From NCBI GenBank assembly GCA_016196755.1, contig JACPXC010000031.1:1-64000 (forward strand): DNA of 64,000 nucleotides, in the 5' to 3' direction. The notes below the pieces were generated by a model, which was not told the origin of the DNA, made no database searches, and saw nothing but the letters and a program-made list of their open reading frames with translations. Source of the stretch: Elusimicrobiota bacterium. GTDB taxonomy: Bacteria > Elusimicrobiota > Elusimicrobia > UBA1565. Shown here piece after piece: positions 15,771-24,877 of this stretch (position 1 is its first letter; each line of letters starts with the position of its first letter). The position numbers were made by a program, and so were the translations under genes.

Positions 15771-17581
15771 CCCAAGCCAAGACGGTCGCTTTCGTAGAGA
15801 CCCTCGGGGAAGTCCGGGCTGCCGATGCCGCCAAAGTTGACGTCTTCGTCGCCGCCTCCCCGGAAGCCGCAGAAGCCCTGACAAGCGTCGGCCGCCCTTG
15901 GATCGCCCAGGAAGACCTCTACGACGAGAGCCGCATCAAGGAATTGGCCGAAGAGACGCTCCTTTCGCATCGAGCATGGGCCGACGCGCTGGAGACGGAC
16001 CTCCTGGCCAAGGTCCCCGTCTTCGCCCATGAGGGATTCCGCCCCCTCCAGACTCACTACCTGCCGCTTAAAATGGCCAGCGACGCGCTGTTGCTTCGCT
16101 CACACGTCTTGACGATGGTCCTCGACAAGCTGAACCCGACCCACATCTTCCATCCCGTGCCAGGCCGGCGCCCCCCTCAAGAAGACCTCCTGTTTCGCGA
16201 CTCCCTCCTCGGGCGCATTCTTCCCGCCCTCGCTCAGTCCCGGGGCATACGGGCCACCGCGCTCGGGGATGCCGCGGACTTTTCCCGGCCTTCTCGTCCG
16301 TGGAGCGTCCGTCTGGCCGGGCTCCCGAAGAAGCTCCTCGCACGTGCCAAACGGTGGGGCGCCTCTCCAACTTCGGCCGGCCCATTGATCCTTCTAGGAG
16401 CGGGCTACGACACCGCCTTTCTCCGTGAACCGCTTGAGCGACGCGGGGCACGGGTCCGGATGTTCGCGGATTGGATCAGCGGCTGGCCACCCGCACCAAC
16501 GCCCCTTCTTGAGGAAGGCCTCCGGAGTTGGCGCGCCGCCGCGACTACGACTCCTCGACCGCCTGGTCTCGAGGGTGAATCTTTGTCGTCAGAATTTATA
16601 GAACGCTGGGATTTGTGGCGCGAGGTAATCGTCCCGCGCGCCTGGGGAACCTTCCTCCGGGCCTCCGCCTCAGCCGGCGGCGAACGGGTCGCCGCCGCCG
16701 TCCTTCCGATGACGACCGGAGGCGACGACGTCGCCGCCCTACAGGCGCTGCGCCGAACCGGGACGGCCGCGGTCCATTACCAACACGGAGGCTTCAACGG
16801 AACCTGCGCTTATTCCGGCTGGGAGGTCTCCGACTTGGTCGATTTCGACGCGATTCTGACGTATGGACCCGGGGTCGTGGATCATTACGCTCCAAGGGCC
16901 CGCCGTTTCGGGCTTTCCCCCCGTTTCGAGGCGGTTGGCTCGGCCCGAATAGACGCGCTCCTCGCACAACGGCGGGCACGGCTTCCGGCCGCGAGCGCAG
17001 GGCCAAAGAACGTCCTCTTCTACATCGACATGTACAAAGGCCCGGCACGTTACCTGTGCGGCGAGGCCATGCCGGATGTGCACGCCTACCGAATCCACAG
17101 GCGCGTCCTGGAGGCCTTTTCGCGTCATCCGGAGCACCGTTACGAATTTCGGGATCTAGACGGCTTCTATCCCACCCCCTTGCCGGGCGTGTTCCAGAAT
17201 GCGGTGCCGCATGGCCGTCACCACCGAGGCGGAAGCCTTTTCGAGGCGGCCTGTCGCGCGGACATCGTAATTGCCGATATGCCATCCACCGGCTTGCTAG
17301 AAGTCTTGGCCGCCGGGTCCCCCGTCATCCTGCTCGCGGATTCTTCCTCCCTCATTCTCCTCCCGCGAGCTGCCCGAGCCCTGGAAGCCTGCTTGACCCT
17401 GGCCCGGGACGCCGACGAGTTCTTGGATGCCGTCGAATCCGCGCTCGACGGCTCCACCATGCCCGCCCCATCCAGCGCTGACAATCGCTATGTCCTTGAT
17501 TTTGGGACGTCGCGTGACGACGGCCGCTCCGCGGAGCGCGCCGCGGATGTCGTCCTCTCGCTGGCAGAGACGCGTGCTTGA
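15767..17581 (+). CDS. Large surface-carbohydrate glycosyltransferase-like protein
   Basis: 604 residues, GTG start in a GTGA overlap. No signal peptide or membrane segments are evident. The C-terminal half carries VHYQHGGFNGTCAYSG, YGPGVVDHY and later MPSTGLLEVLAAGSPVIL, a GT-B-like donor pocket reminiscent of CDP-glycerol/capsule-type transferases. The N-terminal half shows no recognisable domain. Codon use is a little less GC-biased than its neighbours. Likely transfers the CMP- or NDP-sugar made by preceding genes. Confidence 0.65.
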   Translation: MTQAKTVAFVETLGEVRAADAAKVDVFVAASPEAAEALTSVGRPWIAQEDLYDESRIKELAEETLLSHRAWADALETDLLAKVPVFAHEGFRPLQTHYLPLKMASDALLLRSHVLTMVLDKLNPTHIFHPVPGRRPPQEDLLFRDSLLGRILPALAQSRGIRATALGDAADFSRPSRPWSVRLAGLPKKLLARAKRWGASPTSAGPLILLGAGYDTAFLREPLERRGARVRMFADWISGWPPAPTPLLEEGLRSWRAAATTTPRPPGLEGESLSSEFIERWDLWREVIVPRAWGTFLRASASAGGERVAAAVLPMTTGGDDVAALQALRRTGTAAVHYQHGGFNGTCAYSGWEVSDLVDFDAILTYGPGVVDHYAPRARRFGLSPRFEAVGSARIDALLAQRRARLPAASAGPKNVLFYIDMYKGPARYLCGEAMPDVHAYRIHRRVLEAFSRHPEHRYEFRDLDGFYPTPLPGVFQNAVPHGRHHRGGSLFEAACRADIVIADMPSTGLLEVLAAGSPVILLADSSSLILLPRAARALEACLTLARDADEFLDAVESALDGSTMPAPSSADNRYVLDFGTSRDDGRSAERAADVVLSLAETRA

Positions 17582-19040
17582 CCTGGGCGCCATCCTCCGG
17601 ACCTCCGTCCGATTCTCCTTGGCGAATGTCGCCGGCGGCGCGCTTTCCTCGGCCGCGTACATCCTCGCAGCCCGTCGCCTTGGCCCCGTCGGCTTCGGCG
17701 TCGTAGGCTTCGTCCAGCTTTGGCTTCTCTACGCGAGCTTCCTCAAACCCGGCATCCTACAGGCCGGCTACCGCGAGATGCTCCACGAGCTCGGCCGCGA
17801 CGACGCACCCCGGGCGATGCGCATCGAGGGGGTCGCGCTGGTCGGAGAAGCCGCCTTCCTCACTGTGCCGCTGGCCCTTTTCATGGCAGGGGCCGTTCTG
17901 CAGACAGACCCCCTGCTGCGCACCGCCCTTCTCTTCGGCGCGGCCTCCTTCCTCGCCAACGCGCTCTACCAGGGCGTCGACACCATCCAGTGGGCGTACA
18001 GACGCTTCACGCTGACGGCGCGGGTCAACATGCTCGTCAAGCTGGGCCAGCCGCTGCTCCTCCTCACCGGGCTCTACGCCTTCGGCCTGTGGGGCGTCCT
18101 GGCCGCGCCGATGGTCACGGCGTTGGGCGCGCTGGCCTACTACCTGCTGAGGACGAAGGGGCTGCACTACACCTTCGCCTGGGACGTCCGGGAGCTCCGC
18201 GGCCTGCTCGCGGTCGGTCTGCCGTTCTCGCTCTACGGCGCCCTGTACTGGGCCTTCCGAACGGCCGACCGCTCCCTCGTCGCCGCGGCGCTCCCGCTCG
18301 CCGCGCTCGGCGCATACTCCTTCGCGATGACGTTCATCACGCAGGCCTGCCAACTGGTCTCGGATTTTCTGAACGTCCTCCAGGCCGAGCTCTTCACCTC
18401 GCTCGGGAAGACCGGCAGCGTCCGCCCGTTGGCCAGCCGCGTCACCACGCTCCAGCTCCTCATACTGTGCGGCACCGGGGCCGCAGCGGGCCTGGCCCAG
18501 GCCGCCGTCCCCTTCGCCTCCCACACTCTCGTCCCAGCCTTCGCCGAGGCGAGCGGCGCCTACGAGGTCATGTGCCTCCTCGTGGCCTCCACCTCGGCGA
18601 GCCTGCTGGCAACCACCCTCCTGCTCTCAAAGGTCGTCAACGGCCAGAAACCGCTCTCGGCCGTCCAGGCCGGCGCCCTCGTCCTCTTCGGCGCTCTGGG
18701 CACGCTGACCGTCTCCTCCGGGGGCGGGCTCGGAGCGATCGCCTGGTGCGCCATCGCCGCCCAAGCCGCGGCCGCGGCGGCTGCCTGGCGCCTCCTGCAC
18801 GGCCACCTTTTCGAAGGGGCGCCGGCCGGCGAAGCCGCGGTCTTCTACGGCCGCATGGCCGGGCTCGCGGCTTGCGCCGTCGCCGTCCATTTCCTCCTGC
18901 GCCACCCCTGGCTCGCGGACATCAGCCTCCCCGAGGCCGCCCTGCGGGCCGCGGTGGCAGCGGCCGCCTGGACGATGGCCGGCCTGACCCTGGTCCGGCC
19001 CGCCTGGCGGGCAAGCGCCGCCGACGACGGTATGGTATAA
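17574..19040 (+). CDS. Wzx-type polysaccharide flippase (MATE/MOP superfamily)
   Basis: About 488 residues with 12 or more hydrophobic segments, beginning ILRTSVRFSLANVAGGALSSAAYILAAR and ending with a Trp/Leu-rich helix. Pattern and length fit inner-membrane lipid-linked oligosaccharide flippases. The start is ambiguous: GTG 17574 (8-base overlap) is chosen; ATG 17547 is in frame 27 bases earlier. One of two flippases in the window (the other is at 42119), pointing to at least two export routes. Confidence 0.85.
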   Translation: MLDLGAILRTSVRFSLANVAGGALSSAAYILAARRLGPVGFGVVGFVQLWLLYASFLKPGILQAGYREMLHELGRDDAPRAMRIEGVALVGEAAFLTVPLALFMAGAVLQTDPLLRTALLFGAASFLANALYQGVDTIQWAYRRFTLTARVNMLVKLGQPLLLLTGLYAFGLWGVLAAPMVTALGALAYYLLRTKGLHYTFAWDVRELRGLLAVGLPFSLYGALYWAFRTADRSLVAAALPLAALGAYSFAMTFITQACQLVSDFLNVLQAELFTSLGKTGSVRPLASRVTTLQLLILCGTGAAAGLAQAAVPFASHTLVPAFAEASGAYEVMCLLVASTSASLLATTLLLSKVVNGQKPLSAVQAGALVLFGALGTLTVSSGGGLGAIAWCAIAAQAAAAAAAWRLLHGHLFEGAPAGEAAVFYGRMAGLAACAVAVHFLLRHPWLADISLPEAALRAAVAAAAWTMAGLTLVRPAWRASAADDGMV

Positions 19041-19041
19041 T
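19033..19041 (+). promoter_or_regulatory. Extended -10 promoter before the first radical SAM gene
   Basis: TGG-TATAAT, an extended -10 with a perfect hexamer, overlaps the flippase stop codon. It stands out as AT-rich in GC-rich surroundings. A transcript would start near 19048, followed at once by GGAG (19050-19053) and the TTG start at 19060. No -35 is apparent. Confidence 0.55.
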
Positions 19042-19059
19042 TGACCTTCGGAGTCAGGA

Positions 19060-20895
19060 TTGCCCCCCTTGGACATCGTTATCTGCACCACCCCCATCCG
19101 TCCTACCCCGACGGATTACCCCCCGTTCGGGTCCATGGCCATCATCCAAGCGCTGCGCGAGGACGGCTTCGACCCATTTTTCTATGACATCGACGGCCTC
19201 CGGCCCTCTTTCGAGGAAACGGAGCGATTCTTCGCCGAGCGGAAGCCCGACGTCCTCGGCATCAGCGCCGTCGTCTCCACCGCCTACACCTACACGAAGC
19301 GCCTGACGGCCATGGTCCGGCGTGTCTCCCCGAAGACGCGGATCGTCCTCGGCGGGAACATGGCCGCGAGCGCGGAGCTGCTCCATCGCCTGGCAGGCGT
19401 GGAGATATGCGTCATCGGCGAAGGGGAGGTCGTGTCCGTCAACCTGATGCGCGCCCTCCAAGCCTGCACCGGAGGCCCCCTCGACTATGAGGCCCTCGGG
19501 CAGGTCAAAGGCCTCACCTACCTGGACCCCCGCGGCGAGATGACGTTCACCGGCTACGAACTCTCGCTCCCGGCCAAAGAGGTCTTCAAGCCCGACTTCA
19601 CCATCCTCGAGCAGTTTTCCCGCATCTCTAACTTCGTCACCGACCCGATGGAGCGCTCCGACTTCGCGCTGGACCCCCGGTCCCACGAGGCTCATCGCCG
19701 CGGAAAGAAGCAGATCAACCTAGTCACGGCCAAAGGCTGCGTCGCCCGCTGCACTTTCTGCCACCGCTGGGACAAAGGCTATCGTCCCATCCCGGTCGAC
19801 GACATCCTGACCCGCCTCGGCGCCCTCATCGAACGCTACAACGTCGGGTTCGTCCAGTTCTCCGATGAGAACTTCGGGTCCGACCGCCGCCAGACCGAAG
19901 AGTTCATCCGCCGCATCAAGGCGTTCGACATCCTTTGGGAGGTCGGCGGCGTGCGCGTGCGCTCCGTCGACCCGGACCTCCTGCGGCGGATGAAGGACGC
20001 GGGATGCGTCGCGGTCTACTACGGGATGGAGACGGGCAGCCCCCGCATCCTCGAGATCATGGAGAAGAAAGCCACCCTCCAGAACAACCTCGACGCCGCC
20101 CGGTGGACCCGCGAGGCCGGCCTGTTCACCATCTTCCAGATGGTCCTCGCGATGCCGGGCGAGACCCCCGATACCGTCGCGGAGACCGCCGACTTCCTCA
20201 AGCAGGTCACCCAGGACATGCCGGTCGCCCCTCGCTCGCTGATGAGCCTCAACTACATCCAGGCGCTGCCCGGCACGCCGGTCTACGAATACGCCCGCCA
20301 CAAAGGCCTCATCGGACGCTCCCTGGCCGCCGAAGAGGCCTACCTGATGACGATTTCCGACATCGACGCGGCGGACGACACGAAGTTCCTCAATTTCACC
20401 GACCACGATATGCTCACCGTCCGCTCGTGGCGGCGCGAGATCATCCTCGACGTCGTCAGACACTACTACGAGCGCCAAGGCCACCGCCCTCCTCCGCTCT
20501 GGAAGTTCCTGCTTTCCCGGGTCTCCACCGCCCAGCCGTCCTCCCCAGCGCACCCAACCGCCGACCATCATGAGCACTTTCGCCAGCGGGTCATACGCGA
20601 ATATCAGACAGGCGGCTACTTCAACATCCAAAGAGACATGGGTTACGATTTGATCGTCGCCTACTTCTGGCCTTTGCGCCGCGCGGCCCTCGCCATGTCC
20701 TTGTTCCGCGACGAGCTACGGCGCCTCTCCCTCGGGATATTCCTCGAGCATCTGCGAGATTGGGCCCGGTCCCACATCTCATCCCGGAAAACCGGGGTCC
20801 CGACAGAGTCCTTGCGATCCTTGATGACCCGACTCACTCCGCCGGCCCTCACGCCGACCGAAGGCGCCATGGCCCCGCTGAGAGCGGGGCGCTAG
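19060..20895 (+). CDS. B12-binding-domain radical SAM enzyme (1)
   Basis: 611 residues. An N-terminal cobalamin-binding-like domain (PDVLGISAVVSTAYTY, IVLGGNMAAS, VEICVIGEGE) precedes a radical SAM barrel with the cluster motif CVARCTFC (Cys 227, 231, 234). The C-terminal extension of about 150 residues is unassigned. TTG is the start, supported by GGAG six bases upstream and the extended -10 just before. Members methylate unactivated carbons or rearrange carbon skeletons; the substrate here is probably a sugar or lipid-linked intermediate. Confidence 0.85.
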   Translation: MPPLDIVICTTPIRPTPTDYPPFGSMAIIQALREDGFDPFFYDIDGLRPSFEETERFFAERKPDVLGISAVVSTAYTYTKRLTAMVRRVSPKTRIVLGGNMAASAELLHRLAGVEICVIGEGEVVSVNLMRALQACTGGPLDYEALGQVKGLTYLDPRGEMTFTGYELSLPAKEVFKPDFTILEQFSRISNFVTDPMERSDFALDPRSHEAHRRGKKQINLVTAKGCVARCTFCHRWDKGYRPIPVDDILTRLGALIERYNVGFVQFSDENFGSDRRQTEEFIRRIKAFDILWEVGGVRVRSVDPDLLRRMKDAGCVAVYYGMETGSPRILEIMEKKATLQNNLDAARWTREAGLFTIFQMVLAMPGETPDTVAETADFLKQVTQDMPVAPRSLMSLNYIQALPGTPVYEYARHKGLIGRSLAAEEAYLMTISDIDAADDTKFLNFTDHDMLTVRSWRREIILDVVRHYYERQGHRPPPLWKFLLSRVSTAQPSSPAHPTADHHEHFRQRVIREYQTGGYFNIQRDMGYDLIVAYFWPLRRAALAMSLFRDELRRLSLGIFLEHLRDWARSHISSRKTGVPTESLRSLMTRLTPPALTPTEGAMAPLRAGR

Positions 20896-20903
20896 GAGCC
20901 GCC

Positions 20904-22481
20904 ATGAAAGTCCTCCTCGTCTACCCGAACATGATGGGCATGAACATGCTGCCGCCCGCCATCGGGATCTTCGCGGCCCAGCTGCGCGCCGAGGGCCACA
21001 CGGTGGCGCTCTTCGACACCACCAACTACCCCCAGCTCGAAGGGGGCTTTGACTCGGACAAGATGAAGTCCGACAACTTGAACGCCCGCCCTTTCGACGA
21101 CTCCCTGCTCCGCCAGTACGACAAGAACTCCTCGCCGCAGACCGACTTCGTGCGCAAGGTCTCCGAGTTCTCCCCCGGCCTCATCGCCATCTCGGCCACC
21201 GAGGACATGTACCCCATCGCCCTGCACCTGCTCGAGGGCCTGCCCAAGGACCGCCCGCCGGTCCTCTTGGGCGGGGTGTTTGCCACCTTCGCCCCCGAAC
21301 TGGCGCTCCGGAAGTCCGAGGGCTTGGTCGACTACGTTATCAAGGGCGAGGGCGAACGCGGCCTGCCCGAGCTGTGCCGGCGCCTGGAGCGCGGCCAGGT
21401 CGTCGACGGCGTGCCCGGCCTCTGGCGCCTGCGCGCCGACGGCAAGGTGGCCACGAGCCCCCTGCCCGACCCGATCGACGCGAACGAACTGCCGCTCCCC
21501 GACTACGACGACTTCGAGGAGAGCCGCTACTACCGGCCGATGCAGGGCAAGCTCTGGCGCATGTTCCCGGTCGAGACCTTCCGCGGCTGTCCCTACACCT
21601 GCGCCTACTGCAACTCCCCGTCGCAGATGACGACCTACAAGGAAGAGGACAAGAAGTACTTCCGCATGAAGTGGGTCGGCAAGGTGCGCGACGAGATCCG
21701 CCACGTCATCGACAAGTACAAGGCCGACTCCATCTACTTCTGGGCCGACACCTTCCTCTCCTACCATGACAAGGACTTCGACGAGTTCTGCGACATGTAC
21801 GCGGAGTTCAAGCTCCCGTTCTGGATCCAGACCCGGCCCGAGACCATCACCGAGCCCAAGCTCCAGCGCCTAAAAGACGTGGGCCTGCTGCGCATCGCCT
21901 TCGGCCTCGAGCACGGCAACGAGCAGTTCCGCGAGAAGTACCTGCTCCGCAAGGTCCCCAACCAGCGCATCATCGACCGTCTGATGATCCCCTACAAGCT
22001 GGGCATCCCGTTTAGCGTCAACAACATCCTGGGCTTCCCCAACGAGACCCGAGAGCTGGTGTTCGACACCATCGAGCTCAACCGCCAGATCCACTCCGAC
22101 GGCATCAACGCCTACTCGTTTACGCCGTTCCACGGTACGCCCCTGCGGACCCTGGCCGAGGCGCTGGGCCTCATCGACCCGCAGGCCATCGTGCGGTCGA
22201 TCACCAAGCCCACCCTGCTCAACCTGCCTGGCTTCTCGCCCGAACAGATCGAGGGCATCCGGCGCTGCTTCGTCCTCTACGTGAAGATGCCCAAGTCGCG
22301 CTGGCCCGAGATCGAGAAGGCCGAGAAGCTGACCCCGGAAGGGAACGCCGCCTGGAAGGCCCTGCGCGACGACTGCTTCAAGAACTACATGGGCTTCGGC
22401 GGCTACGCCAAGGAAGAGGACATCGGCACGGTCGATGTCGTCAACCAGCAAGTCAATATTTCCGAAGTAAAGAAAGCCTAA
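20904..22481 (+). CDS. B12-binding-domain radical SAM enzyme (2)
   Basis: 525 residues. Starts MKVLLVYPNMMG, with a cobalamin-binding-like N-terminal domain (LLGGVFATFAPE, YVIKGEGE), then the cluster motif CPYTCAYC (Cys 229, 233, 236) in a radical SAM barrel. AGGAG lies 5 bases before the ATG. Codon use is more strongly GC-biased than in the preceding radical SAM gene, so the two are probably not a recent duplication. Likely works in the same pathway as its neighbour; electrons could come from the reductase/Fe-S pair at 24877-26713. Confidence 0.86.
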   Translation: MKVLLVYPNMMGMNMLPPAIGIFAAQLRAEGHTVALFDTTNYPQLEGGFDSDKMKSDNLNARPFDDSLLRQYDKNSSPQTDFVRKVSEFSPGLIAISATEDMYPIALHLLEGLPKDRPPVLLGGVFATFAPELALRKSEGLVDYVIKGEGERGLPELCRRLERGQVVDGVPGLWRLRADGKVATSPLPDPIDANELPLPDYDDFEESRYYRPMQGKLWRMFPVETFRGCPYTCAYCNSPSQMTTYKEEDKKYFRMKWVGKVRDEIRHVIDKYKADSIYFWADTFLSYHDKDFDEFCDMYAEFKLPFWIQTRPETITEPKLQRLKDVGLLRIAFGLEHGNEQFREKYLLRKVPNQRIIDRLMIPYKLGIPFSVNNILGFPNETRELVFDTIELNRQIHSDGINAYSFTPFHGTPLRTLAEALGLIDPQAIVRSITKPTLLNLPGFSPEQIEGIRRCFVLYVKMPKSRWPEIEKAEKLTPEGNAAWKALRDDCFKNYMGFGGYAKEEDIGTVDVVNQQVNISEVKKA

Positions 22482-22499
22482 TTCCGGAATTGTTATGAT
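22481..22499 (+). promoter_or_regulatory. Palindrome plus extended -10 before the aldolase fusion gene
   Basis: ATTCCGGAAT (22481-22490) is a perfect 10-base palindrome immediately followed by TGT-TATGAT (-10 at 22494-22499). Only six bases separate the box from the ATG at 22506, consistent with a leaderless transcript. The palindrome could be an operator. Confidence 0.5.
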
Positions 22500-22505
22500 T
22501 CCTAA

Positions 22506-24122
22506 ATGCGCCCGTTACACGTCTTAGACTGCACCTTCCGGGACGGCGGCTACTACAACAACTGGGACTTCCCCTCCGGCTTAGTCGAGCAGTATCTGGC
22601 CGCGATGGCGGCATCCCACGTGGACGTGGTCGAGATCGGCTTCCGCTTCCTGGCCCAGCCGCGCTTCCTGGGAGCGCACGCCTACAGCTCCGACGATTTC
22701 CTCAAGACCCTCCCGCGCCCGCGCGGGCTCAAGTTCGCGGTGATGGTCAACGCCGACGAGCTCCTCAAGCATGCCGGCGGCCCGGACGCCGCCGTCGACC
22801 GGCTCTTTAAGCCCGCATCCTCCTCGCCGGTCTCCCTGGTCCGTATCGCCGCTCATTTCGCCGACCTGCCGCGCTGCGCGGCCATCGCAAAGCGCCTCAA
22901 GGGCCTGGGCTACGCCGTCGCCGTCAACCTCATGCAGGCCGGCGGCAAGAGCGCCGCCGCCGTCACCGCGGCCGCCAAGGTCGTGCGCTCGTGGAAGGTC
23001 GCCGAGACGCTGTACTTCGCCGACTCCCTGGGCAACATGCCCCCGGACGAAATCGCCGGCATCGTGAAGGCCCTGCGCGCCGGCTGGGGCGGGCCGCTGG
23101 GCATCCACGCCCACAACAACATGGGCCAGGCCCTGGCCAACACGATCGCCGCCGTAGACGCCGGCGCCTCCTGGGCCGACGCCACCGTGCTCGGCATGGG
23201 CCGCGGCGCGGGCAACGTCCCCACCGAGTACCTGCTCCTCGAGCTCCAGCGCCGGGCCAAGCGCCCGGGGAACCTCGATCCGCTCTTCGCGCTGGCCCTG
23301 GGGCCGTTCGCGCGCCTGCAGCGCGACTTCGGCTGGGGACCGAGCCTGCTCTATTATCTCTCGGCCGTGCACGGCATCCACCCAACCTACGTGCAGACCA
23401 TGCTCGGTAAGGGCCACTACTCGCCGGACCAGGTCATCGCCGCCGTCGAGTCGCTGCGCGCCGGCGACGCCAGCTCCTACAGCGGCACGCGGCTGGAAGA
23501 AGCCCTGCACAGCGACCCCGGCTCCTCCGAAGGCACTTGGACGCCGCGCGGCTGGGCCAAGGGCCGCCCCGTGCTCCTCGTGGCCGCGGGCCCCAGCCTC
23601 AAGCACCACGGCGACGCGCTTCGGCGCTTTATCGCGCGCGAGAAGCCGCTGGTCCTGGCCCTCAACGCCATCGAGTCCCTGCCCCCCCACATGGTCGACG
23701 CCTACGCGGCCTGCCATAAGGTCAGCCTGCTCATGGACGCCGAGCGCTACCGCACCCTCGGCCGCCCGCTGATCGTCCCGAAGGGCCGCATCCCCAAGGA
23801 GCTGCACGGCAAGCTGGCCAAGGTCAAGCTGCTCGACTACGGCATGGGCCTGGCCCGCGACACCGTCTCGGTCGGCGAGACCGGCTGCGTGCTGCCCTCG
23901 CCGATGTCGGCCGGCTACACGCTGGCGGTGGCCGAGGTGGCCGGGGCCCCCCGCGTCTGGCTGGCGGGTTTCGACGGCTACGAGGCCTCCGACCCCCGTC
24001 AGCACGACATGAACGACATGCTGCGCCGCTACACCGCGCGCCCCGGCGCGCTGCCGCTGACCGCCATGACGCCCACCACCTTCGAGCTCCCCCAGGGCTC
24101 GCTCTACGCGCCCGCGTCGTGA
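22506..24122 (+). CDS. DRE-TIM aldolase fused to an MptE/DUF115-like domain
   Basis: 538 residues. Residues 1 to about 290 are a DmpG/HMG-CoA-lyase-type metal-dependent aldolase: LDCTFRDGGYYNN at 7-19 and the metal-binding HAHNNMG near residue 202. From about residue 350, VLLVAAGPSLKHHGDAL and later VWLAGFDGYEASD resemble the MptE/DUF115-like fold of some surface-glycan proteins. DmpG enzymes join or cleave pyruvate and aldehydes, so the N-terminal part may build a 2-keto acid sugar. No Shine-Dalgarno; possibly leaderless. The fusion ties carbon-chain extension to an unknown second activity. Confidence 0.8.
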   Translation: MRPLHVLDCTFRDGGYYNNWDFPSGLVEQYLAAMAASHVDVVEIGFRFLAQPRFLGAHAYSSDDFLKTLPRPRGLKFAVMVNADELLKHAGGPDAAVDRLFKPASSSPVSLVRIAAHFADLPRCAAIAKRLKGLGYAVAVNLMQAGGKSAAAVTAAAKVVRSWKVAETLYFADSLGNMPPDEIAGIVKALRAGWGGPLGIHAHNNMGQALANTIAAVDAGASWADATVLGMGRGAGNVPTEYLLLELQRRAKRPGNLDPLFALALGPFARLQRDFGWGPSLLYYLSAVHGIHPTYVQTMLGKGHYSPDQVIAAVESLRAGDASSYSGTRLEEALHSDPGSSEGTWTPRGWAKGRPVLLVAAGPSLKHHGDALRRFIAREKPLVLALNAIESLPPHMVDAYAACHKVSLLMDAERYRTLGRPLIVPKGRIPKELHGKLAKVKLLDYGMGLARDTVSVGETGCVLPSPMSAGYTLAVAEVAGAPRVWLAGFDGYEASDPRQHDMNDMLRRYTARPGALPLTAMTPTTFELPQGSLYAPAS

Positions 24123-24877
24123 GCGCCCTCGGCCGTTTAAAAGACGCCTTTAAGACCGCCGAGCACGTCTGCTTCGACAAAGACGGCACGCTGACCGACG
24201 TCCACGCCTATTGGGCGCATACCTGCCGCCTGCGCGCCGCGCGCCTGGCCATGCGCCATCCGCGCGCGTCCTCCGAGGCCCTCCTGGCCGGGATGGGGAT
24301 CGACCCGGCCAAAGACCGCATCCTGCCCGGCGGCCCGGTGGGACTCAAGCCCCGCCCGGACGTCATCCGCGCCGCCGTCGACGCCCTGGCCGCGGCGGGC
24401 GCCGTCGTCCCGCCGGCGGAGGTCGAGGCGGTCTTCAAGGAGCTCGACCTCTGGCAGCAGGAGCACGCCTCCTACAAGGTCGTCGAGTTGGCCGGCGCCC
24501 GCGAGCTGCTCGACGCCCTGGCCAGGCACGGCAAGAAGCTGTCGATATTCTCCTCCGACCGCCGCGAGAACAGCGCGCGGGTCTTCGAAAGCCTGGGCTG
24601 GACCGCGCGATTTGCGGCCGTGGTCGGCGGGGGCTGCATCAAGAAGAGCAAGCCGTCGCCCGAGGGATTCCTCGAGGCCTGCAAGCGCGTCGGCGCGGCG
24701 CCGGGCAAGTCCATCTACGTCGGCGACACCGTCGAGGACATGCTCATGGCCGCCGAGGGCGGCGCGCTGGCGGCCGTCGGCGTGGCCACCGGCCTGGCCA
24801 CGGCCGAGGAGCTCGAAGCCCACACTCCCTTCGTCGTGGCCGGCCTGGCCGAGCTCTCCGAGGTCCTGGGAGCCTGA
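24119..24877 (+). CDS. HAD-superfamily phosphatase
   Basis: 252 residues with FDKDGTLTD (motif I), SIFSSDRRENS (motif II), KKSKPSP (motif III Lys) and IYVGDTVEDM (motif IV). The helical insertion between motifs I and II indicates a capped phosphoglycolate-phosphatase-like member rather than KdsC itself. GTG start, GTGA overlap with the aldolase fusion. By position it may dephosphorylate the ulosonic acid phosphate before CMP activation by the KdsB-like enzyme. Confidence 0.85.
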   Translation: MSALGRLKDAFKTAEHVCFDKDGTLTDVHAYWAHTCRLRAARLAMRHPRASSEALLAGMGIDPAKDRILPGGPVGLKPRPDVIRAAVDALAAAGAVVPPAEVEAVFKELDLWQQEHASYKVVELAGARELLDALARHGKKLSIFSSDRRENSARVFESLGWTARFAAVVGGGCIKKSKPSPEGFLEACKRVGAAPGKSIYVGDTVEDMLMAAEGGALAAVGVATGLATAEELEAHTPFVVAGLAELSEVLGA

